64,000 bases of DNA from Exophiala sp. HKRS030 (lineage: Eukaryota; Ascomycota; Eurotiomycetes; Chaetothyriales; Herpotrichiellaceae): contig JAHWDD010000002.1 in NCBI GenBank assembly GCA_023897205.1, forward strand, positions 1,798,001 through 1,862,000, in the 5' to 3' direction. Under the pieces are notes generated by a model that did not search any database, had not been told where the DNA came from, and worked only from the letters and a program-made list of their open reading frames with translations. Shown piece by piece: positions 11,586 through 22,389 of this stretch. A program made the translations under genes and the position numbers. How positions within the stretch are numbered: the stretch's first letter is position 1; the number at the start of each line of letters is the position of its first letter.

Positions 11586-13994
11586 ATGGCTCCAGGCGGA
11601 CACCGTCGAACGACCTTAAGTCAAGGTCTAGACCGAGAGGTATACCTATCCCACACTTTTGTATCTATCCCCAGCTCTAACCCCTCATCCCAGGTCTACC
11701 AAGTTGTGCGCAAAATTCTCGACGAGCGCAGCCAGTACGGTGATTCCGATACCCGCCTCTCCTTCTCGACTATCTACGACGATATTAAGAGGTCGAACTC
11801 GAGCCTCAATCGCAAGCCAAAAAAGTTGCTGGAAGACAGTATTGAACGAGTTCTCGATACTATACAACAAGATGCAAAGGATGACTCAGACGAGTTCATG
11901 CCCGTTGAAACACCCGCCGAAGCACAGAGCCTCAAAGTCTCCAGTGGACTCAATCGGTCAATCGTAGGCGCATGGTCAAAGTCCAATGAAGGCCTTCAGT
12001 CGCCCAAGCGTACGACTGACTCCGACGGTACTCCCATGGAGACAACAATCTCCAAGCGTTTAACAAATGGCGAACCGCCCGCCAAACGTCGCAAGGCTCG
12101 CGATGTTCCCCGAGATACCATCGACCATACTGCGCCTACATACATAAACTTGGCCAGCTTGGGAGGCGTGGACAATGTGATACAGCAATTCGAAGACCTC
12201 CTTGTCCTTCCAATGACTCGTCCCGAGATATACACATCCAGCAAGGTACAGCCCCCGCGAGGCGTCCTCATCCACGGCCCTCCTGGCTGCGGGAAAACCA
12301 TGATCGCCAATGCCTTCGCCGCCGAACTCGGAGTGAACTTCATCTCGATATCTGCACCCTCAATAGTCTCAGGCATGTCAGGAGAATCCGAAAAGGCACT
12401 GCGTGAGCACTTTGAAGAAGCAAAACGTTGCGCACCATGCTTGATCTTCATCGACGAGATCGACGCCATCACCCCAAAGCGAGAATCCGCCCAGCGTGAA
12501 ATGGAGAAGCGAATCGTCGCTCAACTCCTGACCTGCATGGACGACCTTGCTCTCGCAAAGACCGACGGTAAGCCCGTCATTGTTCTCGCGGCAACAAACC
12601 GTCCGGACGCTCTTGACCCAGCCCTCCGGCGGGGTGGCCGGTTCGACAAGGAAATCAACATGACTGTACCCAGTGAACCTGTTCGCGAACAGATTCTCCG
12701 TGCATTGACCCGTGAAACCAATCTTTCCTCCGACGTCGATTTCTCTCTCCTCGCCAAACGCACGCCGGGCTTCGTCGGTGCAGATCTGAACGACCTCGTC
12801 TCCACCGCCGGCGCCGCCGCCATCAAAAGGCAATTGAACTTGATCAAAGCCCATGCCGAGTCCTCCTCGATGGCCGTCGACATGCCCGTCGATCATCCAG
12901 ACTCGAACATCTCGCCTGTGCTGGCGTCCTTGAGGCGTCTCATCAAGTACACCTCTACCACAGCCACCTACCCTCGGCCAGCCGCACCTCTTGCATCAAC
13001 AGAAGCAACCACCACTGCTACTGCTTCTTCCAACCCCCACCACCCGAATCCCAACGGCGAAGGCGAGGACGAGTCCGTCGTACACGTGACAATGAGCGAC
13101 TTCCTCACCGCCCTGCCCAAGATCCAACCGTCCGCGTTGCGAGAAGGCTTCGCCACCGTTCCGAGCACGACTTTCGCGTCCATCGGCGCCCTGTCGCGCC
13201 ACATCTCGGAGCTCGACATGACGGTGATATCCCCCATCCTCACCCCAGCCAAGTACGCCAACCTCGGCATCACCCCGTCGTCCGGCACGCTCCTCTGGGG
13301 CCCCCCCGGTTGCGGCAAGACGCTCCTCGCCAAGGCGTGCGCCAACAGCTCCCACGCCAACTTCATCTCGGTCAAGGGCCCCGAGCTGCTCAACAAGTAC
13401 GTGGGCGAGTCGGAGCGCGCCGTGCGCCAGGTCTTTGCCCGCGCCCGCTCGAGCGTGCCCGTCATCATCTTCTTCGACGAGCTCGACGCCCTGGCGCCCC
13501 GCCGCGACGGCACCAGCTCCGAGGCCAGCGCCCGCGTCACAAACACCCTGCTGGCCGAGCTCGACGGCGTCGGCTCCGACCGCGACGGCATCTACGTCGT
13601 CGCCGCCACCAATCGCCCCGACATGATCGACCCGGCCATGCTGCGGCCCGGCAGGCTCGAGACTCTCCTCTTCGTGGGCCTGCCCGACGCCGAGGGCCGC
13701 GTCGACATCTTGCGCACCCTGTGCCGCAAGATCCCAAACTTTGCCTTTGACGACGACGTCGCCACCGTCGCCCGACTGTGCGAGGGCTTCAGCGGTGCCG
13801 ATCTAAAGGCCTTGTTGCAGCGCGCCGGTCTCATGGCCATCAGCCGCTGCACCGCCCTAGGCCTGCCTCCAGAGGACATCACGCTGACTACGGCCGACTT
13901 CCAGAGGGCCATGGCCGAAGTTAGGCCCAGTGTCGGAGTTGACGACTACGAACGCTACACGATCTTACAAAAGGAGTTTGGCGTTTCGACCTGA
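11586..13994 (+). CDS. RIX7: Ribosome biogenesis AAA ATPase RIX7 (NVL type)
   Basis: A tandem AAA+ ATPase that extracts Nsa1 from pre-60S particles in the nucleolus. Two Walker A motifs GPPGCGKT are each followed by Walker B (CLIFIDEIDA; VIIFFDELDA) and Arg-finger regions (NRPDALDPALRRGGRFD; NRPDMIDPAMLRPGRLE). The N-terminal domain (SLDRE-type start, then VYQVVRKILDERSQYGD) and the linker NLS (PPAKRRKA) fit Rix7. I place a 54-bp intron at 11640-11693 (gtatac, ctctaac branch, ccag), giving exons 11586-11639 and 11694-13994 and 784 residues. The intron has no stop and a length divisible by three, so an unspliced 802-residue reading is also open. Third-position GC rises sharply in the second AAA module (from about 13200). 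Confidence 0.93.
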   Translation: MAPGGHRRTTLSQGLDREVYLSHTFVSIPSSNPSSQVYQVVRKILDERSQYGDSDTRLSFSTIYDDIKRSNSSLNRKPKKLLEDSIERVLDTIQQDAKDDSDEFMPVETPAEAQSLKVSSGLNRSIVGAWSKSNEGLQSPKRTTDSDGTPMETTISKRLTNGEPPAKRRKARDVPRDTIDHTAPTYINLASLGGVDNVIQQFEDLLVLPMTRPEIYTSSKVQPPRGVLIHGPPGCGKTMIANAFAAELGVNFISISAPSIVSGMSGESEKALREHFEEAKRCAPCLIFIDEIDAITPKRESAQREMEKRIVAQLLTCMDDLALAKTDGKPVIVLAATNRPDALDPALRRGGRFDKEINMTVPSEPVREQILRALTRETNLSSDVDFSLLAKRTPGFVGADLNDLVSTAGAAAIKRQLNLIKAHAESSSMAVDMPVDHPDSNISPVLASLRRLIKYTSTTATYPRPAAPLASTEATTTATASSNPHHPNPNGEGEDESVVHVTMSDFLTALPKIQPSALREGFATVPSTTFASIGALSRHISELDMTVISPILTPAKYANLGITPSSGTLLWGPPGCGKTLLAKACANSSHANFISVKGPELLNKYVGESERAVRQVFARARSSVPVIIFFDELDALAPRRDGTSSEASARVTNTLLAELDGVGSDRDGIYVVAATNRPDMIDPAMLRPGRLETLLFVGLPDAEGRVDILRTLCRKIPNFAFDDDVATVARLCEGFSGADLKALLQRAGLMAISRCTALGLPPEDITLTTADFQRAMAEVRPSVGVDDYERYTILQKEFGVST

Positions 13995-14292
13995 TAAACA
14001 CTCAGCTGGCCAGAATATAGAACAGAGAATATAGCCCATGACCATAAAAGGCACTTAAATAATATTTGAGTCTGATAGTGTAAACCTCGAGAAACGCACA
14101 GTCGTGCGCAATAATGCCATCCTGAAAGACCAAGAGTGAACGTTATGCCAATAGAAGCACCTAAGAGCCGCAAAACACCTTCATTACTGCGACCCTGGTC
14201 CCATTAACTCCGACCTTCGATGAATCCAAGCCCAATTTAATCATATTCCAACATCATGATCGGGCAAAACTAATGCCCCCGTTCCTTTCCGT
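13995..14292. other. Convergent intergenic region
   Basis: 298 bp between the stop of RIX7 and the stop of the minus-strand membrane-protein gene. No coding signal seen; presumably overlapping terminators. Confidence 0.5.
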
Positions 14293-15920
14293 TCAGAATA
14301 CTGGGAATCGAAAGCTTTCGTTGCTCGTTCTTGCACTCTCCACTGAGCTCCGGCGACTTGAAGAATTTGACTGGGACCGCCTCTTTTGCAGCTTTCTAGG
14401 CTTCTTGGAGATGGTGACACGTGGGTTCTCTGGCCAAAGTCCAAACTCCTTCACATCCGGTCCTTTCTCTAATGTGCCAGCAGGGAGCACTTCGAAACCG
14501 GAATTGACTTTCCGTGTCCGGGTATTGACAATCGAGACTGAGCTTGTCTGAGATGTGGGTGAAGTACAGGTGGAGCTGATTGAAGAGTTGGGCGTGTGCT
14601 TGGAAGACTGGGAGGCAGTCTCGCTTCCTTTTGAGGATGGCGGTAACTTGGCATCGAGCCTTGCCTGAGTTTTGTTTGTCCAAGCAGACGGGGGAGGCTT
14701 GGATGTCGGTAGCGACTCGACGAATGCTCTGAATGGAACAGCCTTGGGACCTTCCATTCTCTCAACTCGTCGAGACAGCTGTTTGCCCAAATTCATCTCC
14801 GCTGTACCACGTTGCCAGGCCCTGACTTGGCTCGACACAATATCGACAGAGTCGCCATCATCGCTATCTGAGGCAGATGATGCGAGAGGTGACATCAAAG
14901 CAAGATCTGTATTACGTCGACGAGACCTAGGCAGTAATTGTCCACTTTCTGCAGCGTGAAATCTCCGATGGGCTTCCATGCGCTCGAGGGCGTTCGCTTC
15001 AGACACCGCTTCGCGTCCGGGGTGTCTAGGCAGGTCTTTGTGTCGATTGCCGATGACAAACTTGCGTCCACTATTGGAACTTTGATTTGCGGTCGGACGC
15101 AGGTACATCTTTGAAGGAGAATTATCCAATCTCGGGCGAGTGGTGTTCGAATCGCGATCTGTGTAACACGGTTAACAACATTTAAAGCTAATTTGAAAAT
15201 GTACAAAGCCAGATTCTGTCATACCCGGCTCCCTCGCAAGATCTGATCGAAGGTAAGGTCCTTGATGATTGATGACAAACTTCTTGCTCTTACTTCGAGA
15301 ATCAGAGCCTCCATCGACTTTCGTAATTGGATCTCTCAGTGGCTGCCGTTCTTGACATTGTCAGTGAATACAAAAATGAGAGCCACGACCATACCATTTG
15401 GAGAGACCAGTTCACTCTCTTCGGTCCTTGGCTGCGCATTCGAAGACGACGACGGTGTGTATTTTGGCGGATTGCAAGGATGCAGACTTGCAACTGATCC
15501 ATGCTTTCGGGGCGAGTAGCAACGAAGAGGAGTGTTTGTTCGCGAATTCCAAACTCCTTCGACCTCTGGATCTTCTAGCAGTGCACGTATTCCGAAAGGT
15601 ATGTCATGGCTTTTCCTGGCCGAGAGACTTATTTCTGCCCTTTCAGCTTCTGCTTCGGTAGCCTTTCTCTCGAGCATGAGGTTTTTCCTCCAGTTTCGCA
15701 CCCTTACACAGATTGCCATCACGACAAGTATGACCTAGGGTGGTCAGTCGGAAAGGATTAAGTCGATCGGCAAACGCACTAATAGAACACCTAAAACCTG
15801 GACATGGGTCAGTATTGTTACAAGGTCATGGGGATGAAGACTCACCACACAAAGTCTTGCCCATGTTGGCCATTCCACAAAGAAGACCGCACCCGGATCC
15901 AGGACGTGGTCTCGGTCCAT
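14293..15920 (-). CDS. Single-pass membrane protein, fungal hypothetical
   Basis: Five exons on the minus strand: 15846-15920, 15780-15797, 15395-15734, 15225-15350 and 14293-15158, giving 474 residues. All four introns (48, 45, 44 and 66 bp) are GT-AG and phase-consistent. The first splices build one hydrophobic segment from three exons (ARLCV, VLGVLL, VILVVMAICVRVRNWRK), a plausible transmembrane helix at about residues 20-40 followed by basic residues, so the bulk is probably cytosolic. The remainder is Ser/Pro/Arg-rich and probably disordered (blocks at about 120-180 and 300-474). I recognise no catalytic domain. The start at 15920 (MDRDHVLDPGAVFFVEWP) is preferred over an open upstream extension to 16178, which reads like 5' leader. 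The middle exon is only 18 nt. Function unknown. Confidence 0.65.
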
Positions 15921-17616
15921 ACTGCGAGAGTAACATATGGGAGGATTGCTAGGGACCAGGAAAGATGAGGTAGCAGAGTCCCATTTCCGAAGAGCAACGA
16001 AGACGAACAGCAAAGAAACGATAGAACAGCTTCTGATCCGGTCAAGCGGTGGTAATGATGGGCTGGTGGGAGGCTCGAGCTTGCTGGGGACCACGAGAGT
16101 AATGACTGCGATGTTGCTAGAATTGGTCAATGGAGATAGCACTTGCCTGAGCATGTCGTATAGTCGTAGTAATGCCATCTTAGCACTTTCCTTCTATTGT
16201 TGTCCAAAAAAGATGAATTGCAAACGAAGTCACAGTGACAATTTCGAGGTGAAGCAGGGCAGGTTAACAATCTTGCATGGGAAGGTGCTTGCATCTGCAC
16301 AGGAATTTCTGTACTGCCGCACCGCATGAATCTGCAGTATGCCGAAGCCTTGCCTGGGTATCCAGACATAAACAAGTACAGTTGCGATCTTTTGCAAAGT
16401 GTTTCGGTTAGTATGAGTCTGCTGAAGTTGGCGATTGTACTCCCGATATGTGCAGATTGTCACTTAGTCAACCCACCGATAAACATTACTCGCGTTCTGC
16501 CGGCGAAGGACTAGGAGCGCAACAGACGACGGCAGCTCCTATGGATTTGTGTATTTTTTTTCTTTGAATAACTGTCGCGGATGGATGCATCAACGTGGTC
16601 CGACATGTCGGTAGTCCTGGAGACGAATCGGACTTGACTGGTTCGCAAGACAATGCATTGAAACACAGCCTCGCAGCCCGTCAGCCTCGATGAATGTACC
16701 AGTCGATCAGTTGCTAGGCACATGGATAGCGTGACAACTGTCGACGATTTCCATCTCATTCAATCTTCAACGTCACGAATGTGGAATTGTCGGGGCGCAA
16801 ACAAAGACGGCACCAACGGCAAGGACGGAATAAGAATCTTGGATAGGGGTTGGCGATGGGCCAAATGCGGAGGATGGACAACGGTCGAAAAGCGCCAAAG
16901 TTCAATGAGATCTACAGCATGATGAAATGCGTACTGGTCGAACTGGGCTTGGATGAATCATCAGGGTCTATCGGGACTCTGGACATTCCACGAGGAGTAG
17001 TTCCCTCGCAGTCTCGTCTGTTGTACCTTGCATGCGACATAGCCCGACTCTTTCTGGAATGCGAGGACAGCTGACAGGGCGTTGACAAAGCCAGGGAAAG
17101 CGACTTTATTGGATTGATTCATGATCCCTACGTCTAGTGGACAGGGAAGTTCGGAGGGAGGAGGATGCTGGCGATGTCCAATGAGAGATCTGCTTCTATA
17201 TATCCGTGCGATTGTACGAGTACGAGATCATCGTAGTGAGTGCTGCGTATCCGGTTGACCTCGTCCCGGGGGAGCCGCTGAATGCCCGGAAGGAGGAACC
17301 TCGTAGGCTTAGAGGGAGCGATGTTAGGGACCGGGTTGGTGGGCTAAGCGCAGATGTGCAGCGTAATCCTCTCCTCGAAGCTCCCTTATCCCGCCCTGAT
17401 ACGATCAGATATTTGTCTCTGCGTGGCGTGCCTGACAACTCCCGGAACATGCCCTTCTCTCACAATGCTCATTTCTTGAAACATTACTTTCTTATGCACC
17501 GGCCAGTCTTCCCCTCCTACAACATTCTCTCCCACGTATTTTCTCGCTCATCGTCGCATCCACTTAGTCTGTACATGATTCCCTTTCGATAGTCCTTATT
17601 CAACAACACCGCCGCC
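15921..17616. other. Long divergent intergenic region, nothing recognised
   Basis: About 1.7 kb between the divergent starts of the membrane-protein gene and the four-exon hypothetical. Several short frames are open on both strands (for example around 16850-17074 and 17206-17592), but none shows a family motif or extends by splicing. A small lineage-specific gene cannot be excluded. Confidence 0.4.
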
Positions 17617-18517
17617 ATGCCACCCTTTCGCATGCCCTTCACATCCCGGCGTCCCGTCACGAACGAGCCAACCTCGGACGAAAATGCACGGCCGACGTCT
17701 ATGGATGGGTTGATTTCTAGTCCGTATAGAGATAAGCCTTCACTGGCACTGGGATTGAAAGAAAAGCGAGCAGAACCCAACGAGTTCAAGTTGAGTTGTA
17801 TGCGACCATAACATTGATCCCGCTGCGTCATTCCGAGGCTAACAACTCGCCTACACAGCCGTTAACGATAGTGGTGAATACCTCCCGGTAAGCCTCAGAG
17901 TTCACACTGTAATAACAAGAACAACAACCTGACTGACAGGGTGGTATAGCCTTCACCCACTGAGAAAGAATCCTTCTGGTCGAAAGCCAAGTCGCCCACC
18001 TCTACCATCTCCAACCACCGACAGTGCTTCAACGACAATGAGCCATTCTCGATCTCTCGAGAGTCCTTCGAGTCTTACAGAAGATCATTCGTGCGTCATC
18101 TATGTCCGTGTACACCGGGTTAGATACTAACATGAACTACAGGACATTTCTGGGCGGTCTCCCATCTTACAAGCCGACAGTTTTACATCTCGATCGTCGC
18201 TAGATTCTCGAGCACCCACCCGATATCCTACGAGGTCTACATTTAGCAGCAGCACTTTTGAGGCGCCTACGAAAGAGGAAGAAGACTTTGAAGATGTCAA
18301 GTTAACCGAAGACAACAAGCCACAACAACCCAAGAAGAAAAGTTTCTTGTCTCGATTTGGGGACTCGAATGGGGAGAATGTGCCTTCGAAGGAGGATGGC
18401 AAGCACCATTTCCATATAATTCCAGGACGGAAGCGAGGTCAAAGTGGTACGGGTAGCGAACTCAAAGATATCCCTCGACCACAAAGCAACGGAAAGGCGG
18501 AGGTGACGGTACGATAG
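17617..18517 (+). CDS. Four-exon serine-rich hypothetical protein
   Basis: Exons 17617-17797, 17859-17887, 17950-18090 and 18143-18517 encode 241 residues. The introns (61, 62 and 52 bp) are GT-AG and all phases agree; the last has a ctaac branch. The spliced protein reads continuously through NEFKLSSVNDSGEYLPPSP and RESFESYRRSFDISGRSP to RFGDSNGENVPSKEDGKHH and the C-terminal HFHIIPGRKRGQSGTGSEL. It is rich in Ser, Pro and Lys, with no signal peptide or membrane segment, and is probably intrinsically disordered. I do not recognise a domain or function. The consistent phases over three introns, including a 29-nt exon, are the main support that this is a real gene. Confidence 0.7.
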
Positions 18518-18914
18518 AAGGGGGAGGCAGGTTGACGACTATCATTCTACGCCATGCATTATGAAGAGACTTATATTGAACGGACGGACAGACCGACGTG
18601 GAGTTTTATTTTGGGGTTCAAGAACAAGGTATCAATACGATACAGTTGTCTTTTGTTTTTGTTTGGCAATTGGACACCAGAGCATTCGGAATGAGATACA
18701 GGACCTACGTACGTTACGTCAAGATACTCAACCCATTACCATGTTGAGAATGGACAGGAGGAACTGGTCACATTACCTCAAGAGACACTCTGCTATGACA
18801 GAGAAGAAGGAGTGGTTTTTATGTGTGACCGAGAACGAGTACTCCGTAAGGGACTAATGAATAATGTGGTGCAGTACCTTTTTGTTTGTCCAGTATATTG
18901 GGGCATCGTCTCTA
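18518..18914. other. Convergent intergenic region
   Basis: 397 bp between converging stops. No gene seen. It contains one copy of the recurrent 9-mer TACTCCGTA at 18840-18848. Confidence 0.45.
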
Positions 18915-20381
18915 TTACCGGCCATGTCCAGCATCGTCAACCTCCTTTTCCAGTCTCTCGTACGCCTCGTGTACAATACGCACAATCTCCCTCAGCTCGT
19001 CCTCCGTCACGTTGTACGGCGGCGATATGATGGCGTGGTCTCCCTTTGTGCCATCCACGGTCCCACTACCAGGGTAGACTGCCACTCCCAACTCGAAAGC
19101 CATCTGTTGAAATCTTGGGCCGAACGCGACACCGGGCGGGAACGGATCCCTCGTGGTCTTGTCCCTGACGAACTCGATGCCCCAGAACAGGCCACGCCCT
19201 CTGATGTCGCCGACGTACTTTCGGGGCCCGAGCGTGTCGCCCAACAGGGACCGCAGGACCTTGCCCATGCGGGCGCAATTCTCGATGACGCCGTCCCGGG
19301 CGATGATCCTCTGCACCGCCAGCGTGGACGCGCACCCCACCGGGTGGGCCTGGTAGGTGTGGCCGTGGTTGAAACTGCTGGTCCCCTTTCGGAGGACGTC
19401 GAGGACCTTTTTGTGGACGAGCATCCCGGCCACCGGGGCGAACCCTCCACCCAAACCTTTCCCCATGGTCATGATGTCCGGGACCACGCGTCCTTCCTCC
19501 TGTTCAAAGGCGAATTGCGTCCCCGTCCTGCCCATGCCGCACATGACCTCGTCGAGGATCAAGAGGACCCCGTGCTCGTCACAGACCCTTCTCACGCCCG
19601 CGAAGTAGCCCTTTGGTGCGGGCGTGCATCCGCTCGTCGCGCCGACCAGAGGTTCCGCGATGAAGGCGACCACCTTGTCCGGGCCGAGAGACCGGAAATG
19701 GGCGTCCAGCTCCTCGACGAGTCTCGCGGCGAATTCTCCCTCGGTCTCGCCCTGGCGCCAGTTGGAGTACTGGTACTGGTACGCCGGGGTGACCCAAGAC
19801 ACGTTGGGTAGTTGGAGGTTGGCGTAGGGGATCTTGCGCGGCAGGTTGCTGCTGACGTTCATGGCCCCGACGGTGGTGCCGTGGTAGGCTTGACGGCGGG
19901 CGACGAAGTGTGACCTCGTCGTCCCGGGGCCGTCGAGTTCGAAAAAGTACTGCCGGGCCAGTTTGAGGGCGGCGTCCATGGCTTCGCTGCCGCTGTTGAC
20001 CAAGTACGCCCGCTCCAGACCGAACCTGGACCCGCCGTGGGGTCCGTCGACGAGGGCGTGGGCGAGTTCCTCGGCCGCCGACGTCGTGTAGGTCAGCGAG
20101 TGCAGGTAACTCACGCCGCTCGACATTTGGGCCGTCACCGCGCGCAGCACTTCCTCGTTGCCGTGGCCCAGGCAGGCCACGGCGGCGCCTCCGCAGGCGT
20201 CGAGGACGGTCCGCCCGTCGGACAGTGTGATGGCGAGTCCCTTGGCGGATTTCACCAGGTAAGGGGCCTGACGGAGAGATCGGTGCAAGAGTGCCGGCGG
20301 TACGGCCTCTTCCAAAGGAGCAGGGACCGGAGAGAAGGTGGTGTTAGAAGCATCGGTCGTCTCGTTTGTGTCGTTTAACAT
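18915..20381 (-). CDS. Class III PLP-dependent aminotransferase
   Basis: One exon, 488 residues, full length for the family (about 430-490). Hallmarks of fold-type I class III transaminases are present: VNSGSEAMDAALKLAR (about 128-143) for phosphate binding, AYHGTT with the cofactor-stacking aromatic (about 166-171), LILDEVMCGMGRTG with the pyridine-binding Asp (about D277), and MTMGKGLGGG with the Schiff-base Lys (about K308). The sequence most resembles fungal omega-/4-aminobutyrate-like transaminases; the substrate cannot be named. No organellar presequence is obvious, so a cytosolic location is likely. Codon use is strongly GC-rich at third positions compared with flanking genes. It converges with the hypothetical gene at 17617-18517. 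Confidence 0.88.
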   Translation of the reverse strand: MLNDTNETTDASNTTFSPVPAPLEEAVPPALLHRSLRQAPYLVKSAKGLAITLSDGRTVLDACGGAAVACLGHGNEEVLRAVTAQMSSGVSYLHSLTYTTSAAEELAHALVDGPHGGSRFGLERAYLVNSGSEAMDAALKLARQYFFELDGPGTTRSHFVARRQAYHGTTVGAMNVSSNLPRKIPYANLQLPNVSWVTPAYQYQYSNWRQGETEGEFAARLVEELDAHFRSLGPDKVVAFIAEPLVGATSGCTPAPKGYFAGVRRVCDEHGVLLILDEVMCGMGRTGTQFAFEQEEGRVVPDIMTMGKGLGGGFAPVAGMLVHKKVLDVLRKGTSSFNHGHTYQAHPVGCASTLAVQRIIARDGVIENCARMGKVLRSLLGDTLGPRKYVGDIRGRGLFWGIEFVRDKTTRDPFPPGVAFGPRFQQMAFELGVAVYPGSGTVDGTKGDHAIISPPYNVTEDELREIVRIVHEAYERLEKEVDDAGHGR

Positions 20382-21345
20382 GATGTCGAGGAATTGTGTA
20401 CATATAAATATAAAGGTAAAAGTGGTTGGTGACCAGTTCTGGCTTGATCAGAGGTTATAATAAATAAAAAGCCCGGAGAGAAGAAATCCACTAGTAGCAA
20501 CAAATCATGAAAAGTATTGTCCAATACCAAAAACGAAATGGTAGATGTAAAATTCTTTTGTCTGTACCTACTTAGGAGTGAGTACGGAGTACAGTATGTA
20601 GACGTGAAGTATTCGTATTCGAACGAGGACCGTATCGAGTATATAAAGGGTTCAGTCGCGGAACTCCGCCTTGATGCCTGGCTCAACCGCAACGCGCCCT
20701 ATTACGCCTCTCGGTAGCCTTGGAACTCCTTACTCACATGTATCTCAGCCTTGTACGTTGTACTCTTGTACAAAATACTCCGTACGTTTCTCATAACGAA
20801 TATAGCAATAACCCAAATGCGGAGGTATCACCAGGTATCTTCAGGTAACAAACACCGATGCCTCATTGTCGCTGAATACTACTAAGAGGAGAATGGTTCG
20901 GAAATCTGCAAAGACCAAAAAAGTTCAAATCCAATATTCATCAATCATTCATTGACATTTCAAAAGTTCTTCTCTTTTTTTTTCCAAATTCTGTTCATGA
21001 CTCCGTATCAAACGTGACATGATGATACGGAAAAGGCCAAAAAATCCCATAGAACTCCCCGCTAATATTTCTGAACCCTCTACAAAAAAAAGAGAGGTGG
21101 GAGAATTGATTGCATCCAGGAGTACGAGTTCGAGTTCCAGTCCCATATCAAACGTTGATGCGATCGTGTTCAAATGGCTTTGCTTTGAAAGCATTTTCGT
21201 AGAAGCCTCGAAAATGAATTCCAGATCAACCAAGGAGCACTTTCTCAGGCTCTCAGACTCCCGCACAACCCCAGGGTCGAATCAACCTTGGCAAGTGGTG
21301 TCGTGAACCTGACTGTGGACCTAGGTAGGTGTATACCTGTCCTTC
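20382..21345. other. Intergenic region with two copies of a recurrent 9-mer
   Basis: 964 bp between the aminotransferase start and the stop of the zinc-binding gene. It should include the aminotransferase promoter. TACGGAGTA occurs at 20583-20591 and its complement TACTCCGTA at 20776-20784. No gene is recognised. Confidence 0.45.
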
Positions 21346-21758
21346 TTAGGCAAAACATTCATCAAACTTCTTGCCATGTTTGTTCGCCGCGTGTTCCTCG
21401 AGACCTTTCTGGGTCGTGGTACTCTGAAATGTCGAGAAGCAGATTTTGCATTTGAAACTTTGTGCTGCAGCGTTCTGTGGTACGTAATAATGATCAGTTT
21501 CATTTTTGCCGTTTCTCAATTGACGGGTAAGGTATAATCAAGAGACAAGGGATGAGGGACGAAAGTCTCGGAATCCCTCGGTTTTGAACGAGACAAACAA
21601 CAGCAAAAACATCCAGAAAGAAGAAGAACATTTTTGAACGGGAAAAAGAGTTAAAAGGTACACACCGTTTTCAATTGAGACTTTGGTTCTTTCCCAGCTG
21701 CTTCCTTTGCGTTTCTGGCTCTGCGCGTGGCAGCTTTTGCTCCGTTACCGCCACCCAT
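21346..21758 (-). CDS. Small zinc-binding protein, At2g23090/4F5-like
   Basis: Two exons, 21666-21758 and 21346-21474, separated by a 191-bp gtgtgt...ccacag intron, encode 73 residues. The N-terminus (MGGGNGAKAATRRARNAKE) is the 4F5/SERF-like basic segment. The C-terminus holds one zinc site with spacing C-x2-C-x(n)-H-x4-H (FKCKICFSTF, then LEEHAANKHGKKFDECF). This pattern is typical of the small eukaryotic zf-At2g23090 family, whose role is poorly defined. Both splice phases are 0 and the joined product is full length for the family. It converges on nothing nearby; the monooxygenase lies upstream on the same strand. Confidence 0.82.
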
Positions 21759-22389
21759 TGTTTCTTTGCGAAGAGGATGATGGTTTTGTCGAGACAAAGT
21801 TTGGAAGATGGCCTTGAGGTTTTGTATTTTCGAAACTCTGACGGTCGTTGGAGATGTTGGTAAAATTGAAGAGGTCGTTGCTGACAACACTGCAAAAGAA
21901 AAAAAAAGTAAGGCGGCAACGTGGTATGGAAGTTCTGGTGATTCCCACTCGCCAACTCAGACTCCGGAAAAAAAAAAGGTGTCGAGACCAGTCCATTTGC
22001 GGCTGTCTTCGGATATCGGAAAATCATATCTCCGTGGGATATCATGTGCACACGATTTATCTTCACTGGAACTTGTTTCGACATTTGCAGTACTGAACTT
22101 GTTAAATCGCACTGATTCTAGCCAGACATGTTCACGTCTTGGGTTAATAACAGACTCAATGTATAGGCCTCGCTAAGGATACCGAAAAAGTGACACCCTA
22201 ACGTGTCAAAACAGCGGCGGAGCAGCCAACATGTCTACCTTCATCGCAATGGGAACGACCGACATCAGGTCTCGACGCTTGTCCAAACTTCCCCATCGTT
22301 ATACCACTGAATCCCATATCAAGCAACCCCAACTCCTTGGCCGTTGACCCAGTCTTTTCTATCCGCCAGTTGAACGACTTGGTTCCATA
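21759..22389. other. Intergenic; leader of the zinc-binding gene and 3' flank of the monooxygenase
   Basis: 631 bp with no separate gene recognised. The frame upstream of the zinc-binding ATG is open for about 44 codons, but the sequence there is unlike the family N-terminus. Confidence 0.4.

Noticed and set aside
18864..19811. 315-codon plus-strand frame opposite the aminotransferase
   Set aside because: It is the antisense of a confident class III aminotransferase in GC-rich codon usage.
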